Part shown: one piece after another, positions 60,674 through 64,000 of the stretch
Numbering within the stretch: position 1 is the first letter of the stretch
How the letters are laid out: every line of letters starts with the position of its first letter
Source: CAMDBL01 sp964498125
GTDB taxonomy: Bacteria > Pseudomonadota > Alphaproteobacteria > Rhizobiales > Hyphomicrobiaceae
DNA: 64,000 nucleotides
Direction: 5' to 3'
NCBI GenBank assembly: GCA_964498125.1
Contig: CAZCGE010000030.1
Coordinates: 60,064-124,063, forward strand
Program-made: the position numbers and the translations under genes
The notes under the pieces: generated by a model
What the model was told of the DNA's origin: nothing
The model's input: only the letters and a program-made list of their open reading frames with translations
Databases searched by the model: none

Positions 60674-62425
60674 ATGACTAAAGATCCCCTGATGAAATCC
60701 GAGCAGCGCGACGGCATGCGCATCGACTGGGACGTGCCGATTGCGATGCCGGATGGCATCGTGTTGCGCGCCGACGTTTTCCGTCCAGTCGCGGATGGAA
60801 AATATCCAGTCATCATCTCTCACGGCCCCTACGCCAAGGGCCTCGCCTTCCAGGACGTGTTCAAGAGCATGTGGGACCGCATGGTGGCGGCGCACCCCGA
60901 CGTGCCGGCCAACTCGACCAACAAGTACCAGAACTGGGAAGTGGTCGACCCGGAGAAGTGGGTGCCGGAGGGCTACATCTGCCTGCGTGTCGATTCACGC
61001 GGGGCCGGCCGCTCGCCCGGGTACATGAATGTCTGGTCGCCGCGGGAGGCCGACGATTTCGCCATCTGCATCGACTGGGCCGGCCAGCAGTCCTGGTGCA
61101 ACGGCAAGGTCGGCGTGTCCGGCATCTCCTACTATGCGATGAACGCCTGGCAGGTTGCGGCGCGGCAGCCCAAGCACCTCGCTGCCATCGTCGTGTGGGA
61201 AGGCGCCGCCGACTTCTATCGCGACGTGTACCGCCACGGCGGCATGGTTAACATGATGCCGCTGCGCTGGTATCCGCGCCAGGTCGCCAGCGTGCAGCAC
61301 GGCGTCGGCGACGGCGGCAAGAAGAGCTGGGTGACGGGCGAGCCGGTGGCGGGGCCGATCACGCTGAGCGAGGAGGAATTGAAGCAGAACCGCGTCGATC
61401 TTGAGGCGGAGATTCTGGCGCATCCGCTCGACGACGACTTCTACAAATCGCGCTCGCCGGACTGGTCGAAGGTCATCTGCCCGATCCTGTCGGCGAATAA
61501 CTGGGGCGGCCAGGGGCTGCATCCCCGTGGTAACTGCGAAGGCTTCATGCGGGCGGCTTCCACGCAGAAATGGTTTGAAGGGCACGGCCTCGCCCACTGG
61601 CCGCATTACTATACCGACTACGGACGGCTGCTGCAGAAGAAGTTCCTCGACTACTTTTTGAAGGGCGAGAACAACGGCTGGGACCAGCAGCCGAAGGTGC
61701 AGCTCAACATTCGCCGCCCGGGCGAGCACTATACCATCCGCCACGAGGCGGATTGGCCGATCCCGCGCACCAAGTGGACCAGGTTCTACCTCGATCCGTC
61801 GGGCCGCGGATTGGGCCAAGAGCCGTTCAAGGGCAAGTCCGTGCTCAACTACCACACGGCGGGCGACGGCATCACCTTCTGGTCTCAGCCGATGACGGAG
61901 GAGGTCGAGATCACGGGGCCGCTCGCCGCCAAGCTGTGGGTGTCGTCCGAGACGGCCGACGCTGACATGTTCCTCACCTTCCGCGTGTTCGATCCCAATG
62001 GCATCGAGGTCACCTTCCAGGGCGCGCTCGATCCGCGCACGCCGGTGGCGCAGGGCTGGCTGCGCGCTTCGCACAGGAAGCTCGACAAGGAGCTGACAAA
62101 GCCCTGGCGGCCTTACCACGCGCACGACGAGCGGCAGCCGCTGACGCCAAAGCAGGACGTCGAGCTCGACATCGAGCTATGGCCGACCTGCATCGTCGCG
62201 CCAAAAGGCTATCGCATCGCGCTGACGGTGGCCGGCAAGGACTACCACTACGACGCCCCGCCTATGACGATCCCGCTCGCCTTCTATACATTCACCGGCG
62301 TCGGACCGTTCTTCCACAACCACGCCAAGGACCGGCCGGCGGAGATCTCCCAGACTTGGAACTCTCTGCACTTTGCACCCGACAAGCAGCCCTACGTGCT
62401 GCTGCCGGTGATTCCAAAGATGTGA
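60674..62425 (+). CDS. CocE/NonD-family hydrolase (X-Pro dipeptidyl-peptidase S15 type)
   Basis: This 583-residue alpha/beta hydrolase has an N-terminal catalytic part (PVIISHGPYAKGLAFQD, VRVDSRGAGRSPGYMNVWSP, nucleophile elbow GKVGVSGISYYAMNAWQVAA). A C-terminal jelly-roll X-Pro domain starts near residue 400 (ITGPLAAKLWVSSETADADM, FLTFRVFDPNGIEV). Members hydrolyse acyl bonds such as glutaryl-7-ACA, cocaine ester or X-Pro peptides; the substrate is unknown. It lies directly after tctBA and before the cyclase-family gene, so a shared catabolic role is plausible. Confidence 0.9.
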   Translation: MTKDPLMKSEQRDGMRIDWDVPIAMPDGIVLRADVFRPVADGKYPVIISHGPYAKGLAFQDVFKSMWDRMVAAHPDVPANSTNKYQNWEVVDPEKWVPEGYICLRVDSRGAGRSPGYMNVWSPREADDFAICIDWAGQQSWCNGKVGVSGISYYAMNAWQVAARQPKHLAAIVVWEGAADFYRDVYRHGGMVNMMPLRWYPRQVASVQHGVGDGGKKSWVTGEPVAGPITLSEEELKQNRVDLEAEILAHPLDDDFYKSRSPDWSKVICPILSANNWGGQGLHPRGNCEGFMRAASTQKWFEGHGLAHWPHYYTDYGRLLQKKFLDYFLKGENNGWDQQPKVQLNIRRPGEHYTIRHEADWPIPRTKWTRFYLDPSGRGLGQEPFKGKSVLNYHTAGDGITFWSQPMTEEVEITGPLAAKLWVSSETADADMFLTFRVFDPNGIEVTFQGALDPRTPVAQGWLRASHRKLDKELTKPWRPYHAHDERQPLTPKQDVELDIELWPTCIVAPKGYRIALTVAGKDYHYDAPPMTIPLAFYTFTGVGPFFHNHAKDRPAEISQTWNSLHFAPDKQPYVLLPVIPKM

Positions 62426-62431
62426 CTGGGC

Positions 62432-62457
62432 GGGGTCAGACGCATGCGTCTGACCCC
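62432..62457. repeat. GGGGTCAGAC palindrome, copy 5 (perfect 26 bp)
   Basis: A perfect 26-bp palindrome with arms GGGGTCAGACGCA, starting 6 nt after the hydrolase stop. It forms a pair with copy 6 some 26 bp away, with outer GGGC/GCCC extensions facing each other. Confidence 0.92.
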
Positions 62458-62483
62458 TTATGTGGCACCACCTCGCCTCGCAA

Positions 62484-62509
62484 GGGGTCAGACCCATGGG
62501 TCTGACCCC
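62484..62509. repeat. GGGGTCAGACCC palindrome, copy 6 (perfect 26 bp)
   Basis: A perfect 26-bp palindrome with arms GGGGTCAGACCCA, 26 bp after copy 5 and 40 bp before the next start codon. The two together form a double-hairpin unit. Confidence 0.92.
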
Positions 62510-62548
62510 GCCCATACGACCACCATCAACCCCCAAGGAGGACGCCCC

Positions 62549-63586
62549 ATGACCATCGCCTACGACCAGCCGCTCGAGCCGCGCGGACCCGTGCCCTACA
62601 CGCCGGACACCAAGAACGCGCCGCCCTTGAAGAACCGCAAGGAGCCGATCACGCTGGAGGTTCTGCACGAGATGGCGCTGAAGGTGCGCAACTGGGGCAA
62701 GTGGGGGCCGAACGACGAGATCGGCACACTGAATTACGCCACGCCCGAGATGGTCGCCAACGCCGCCAGGCTGGTCAAGCACGGCAAGGCCTTCCCGCTG
62801 GCCATCAATCTCGGCATGAACGGCCCGCAGACCGGCAACCGCGGTCGCAACAATCCGACGCTGCTGATGCGCCATTCCGGCGCCGACGCCTACTCGGGCC
62901 TGCGCGACGGCTCCGGCATCCGCGGCGCCGACGACTGGATCATCATGCCGCTGCAGGCCGGCACGCACTGGGATTCGCTCGCCCACATCTTCTACATCGA
63001 CCGCATGTGGAACGGCTACGACTGCCGCGAGGTCTACTCGTGGGGCGCCAGGAAGTGCGGCATCGAGAAGACGCGCGGCAAGGCCTCGGGTCGCGGCGTG
63101 CTGCTCGACATTCCCCGCGTGAAAGGCGTCGACGCTCTCGCCGACGGCACGCCGGTGACGCCGGCGGACCTGGATGAAGCCGCCGACAAGCAGGGCGTCA
63201 AGATCGGCACCGGCGACTTCCTGATCGTGCGCACCGGCCAGATGGAGGCCTACAACAAGCGCGGCAGCTGGGGCACCTACGCCGGCGGCGACGCCCCGGG
63301 CCTGTCGTTCGAGACGGCCGAATGGCTGCACCGCAAGCAAGTGGCGGCGGTCGCCACCGACACCTGGGGCTGCGAGGTGCGCCCCAACGATGCGCCGGGC
63401 ATCTTCCAGCCCTGGCACTGGGTGGTGATCCCGAACATGGGCCTGACCATGGGCGAGATTTTTGACCTCAAGGCGCTCGCCGAAGACTGCGCCGACGACA
63501 AGAAGTACGAGTTCTTCTTCGTCGCGCCGTCGATCCCGGTCGAGGGCGCGGTCGGCGCGCCGGTGGTGCCTATGGCGTTCAAGTGA
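62549..63586 (+). CDS. Cyclase-family protein (kynurenine formamidase-like fold)
   Basis: This 345-residue metal-dependent hydrolase has the cyclase/formamidase motif HxGTHxDxxxH as QAGTHWDSLAHIFYIDRMWN. Around it are DEIGTLNYATPEMVANAARL at the N-terminus, DFLIVRTGQMEAYNKRGSWG in the middle and VAAVATDTWGCEVRPN near the end. It likely hydrolyses an amide or lactone in a catabolic route. AAGGAGGAC before the ATG at 62549 settles the start; the longer frame to 62444 runs through the palindromes. Confidence 0.9.
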   Translation: MTIAYDQPLEPRGPVPYTPDTKNAPPLKNRKEPITLEVLHEMALKVRNWGKWGPNDEIGTLNYATPEMVANAARLVKHGKAFPLAINLGMNGPQTGNRGRNNPTLLMRHSGADAYSGLRDGSGIRGADDWIIMPLQAGTHWDSLAHIFYIDRMWNGYDCREVYSWGARKCGIEKTRGKASGRGVLLDIPRVKGVDALADGTPVTPADLDEAADKQGVKIGTGDFLIVRTGQMEAYNKRGSWGTYAGGDAPGLSFETAEWLHRKQVAAVATDTWGCEVRPNDAPGIFQPWHWVVIPNMGLTMGEIFDLKALAEDCADDKKYEFFFVAPSIPVEGAVGAPVVPMAFK

Positions 63587-63599
63587 ACAGCGTTGAAAC

Positions 63600-63624
63600 G
63601 GTGTCTGACCTCCGGTCGGACACC
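63600..63624. repeat. GGTGTCTGACC palindrome, copy 7
   Basis: Eleven-bp arms with one mismatch (GGTGTCTGACC / GGTCGGACACC) around a 3-nt loop, 13 nt after the cyclase stop and near the boundary of an insertion sequence. Confidence 0.88.
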
Positions 63625-63711
63625 GTGGCACGTGCCGTCAGGACAGCGGCCTGAGAAAAACATTGCGGCGAGGTGCGCGAGGCTCGACTCCGCCGGCCTC
63701 GCGCGGTAACG

Positions 63712-64000
63712 TCAAAAGGTTTGTGTCAGCAGGAAGGGAGTGCTGACGCCTTGGTTTTTGTTTTCGTGGGAGAAGACGGTGAACAGGATGCGGTCCATGC
63801 TGGTGCGATCCTGGAAGACGCCCATGGGCCTCGTCCTGCGGCGCACCTCGCGGAAGCGCCGTTCGATGGTGTTGGTGGTTCGGACACGTTTTCGCTCCTC
63901 CAGGGTCTTGTAGCGGAAGCAGGTGAGCAGCTCGTCGAGGTCGTTCCTGAGGCAGGCAACGGCGTTGGCGTAGGTGACCTGCCAGCGATCGGCGAAGCGG
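63712..64000 (-). CDS. IS256-type (mutator) transposase, C-terminal part
   Basis: The minus strand reads in from the window edge and ends at a TGA (63712-63714), about 96 residues. It reads RFADRWQVTYANAVACLRND, LDELLTCFRYKTLEERKRVR, TTNTIERRFREVRRRTRPMG and VFQDRTSMDRILFTVFSHEN. The TTNTIERRFREVRRRTRPMG segment holds the final catalytic glutamate of the IS256 DDE group. The 5' part is outside the window. The insertion-sequence end should lie between 63625 and 63711, but I cannot define its inverted repeat from one side. Confidence 0.88.
   Translation of the reverse strand, partial: RFADRWQVTYANAVACLRNDLDELLTCFRYKTLEERKRVRTTNTIERRFREVRRRTRPMGVFQDRTSMDRILFTVFSHENKNQGVSTPFLLTQTF
63712..64000. 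mobile_element. IS256-family insertion sequence, right-edge fragment
   Basis: Inferred from the transposase C-terminus. Only one end is in the window, and target duplications cannot be checked. Confidence 0.7.

Noticed and set aside
62177..63631. 484-codon minus-strand frame
   Set aside because: Mirror of the cyclase-family gene, whose metal-binding motif is unmistakable; it also runs through the palindromes.

Overview
The window looks like high-GC chromosomal DNA from an alphaproteobacterium. The strongest pointers are a circularly permuted two-piece tmRNA gene (tag ANDNYAEAAVAA) next to an alpha-type SspB adaptor, plus dispersed intergenic palindromes of the kind common in Hyphomicrobiales. 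I cannot name the genus from sequence alone; Bradyrhizobium- or Reyranella-like relatives are plausible.

Layout. 0-5.5 kb: start of a hydratase gene, then a complete branched-chain amino-acid-type ABC importer (binding protein, two permeases, two ATPases). 5.5-12 kb: enoyl-ACP reductase fabI, a weakly coding or degraded stretch, small secreted proteins, pdxH, an asparaginase-like protein with altered active-site motifs, and a CPBP membrane protease. 11.7-16.8 kb: permuted ssrA (tmRNA) and sspB, a ParE-type toxin-antitoxin (TA) pair, a NIPSNAP protein, fumC, and a HigBA-type TA pair followed by a second, diverged copy of the fumC 3' end. 16.9-28.1 kb: an NHL beta-propeller protein, trhO, glyQ (with a palindromic repeat inside the reading frame), a TPR protein, an AhpD-like protein, an HNH nuclease, pobA, and a DUF1800/DUF1501 pair.

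28.1-58.2 kb is a large exopolysaccharide or surface-glycan locus, all on the + strand. It opens with a truncated phosphatase remnant. It then carries a Wza-type export lipoprotein, an outer-membrane beta-barrel, a Wzc-type co-polymerase/tyrosine kinase, a WcaJ-type initiating phosphoglycosyltransferase, galE, a Wzm/Wzt ABC exporter (Wzt with a C-terminal glycan-binding domain), eight genes for GT2/GT4 glycosyltransferases, four clear methyltransferases plus one possible one, a Wzy-type polymerase, a two-domain oxidoreductase and a heparinase II/III-family protein. Most central genes overlap by a few bases, so this is probably one long transcript. No Wzx flippase is visible although Wza, Wzc and Wzy are, and an ABC exporter sits in the same locus. 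A hybrid assembly route is the most interesting biological hypothesis here.

58.6-64 kb: tctB-tctA without tctC, a CocE/NonD hydrolase, a cyclase-family protein, and the 3' part of an IS256-type transposase at the right edge.

A family of short palindromes built on GGTGTCTGACC or GGGGTCAGACCC recurs at least seven times (1.8, 4.5, 18.9, 60.6, 62.4, 62.5 and 63.6 kb). I saw no copy in the glycan locus. One copy lies in frame inside glyQ.
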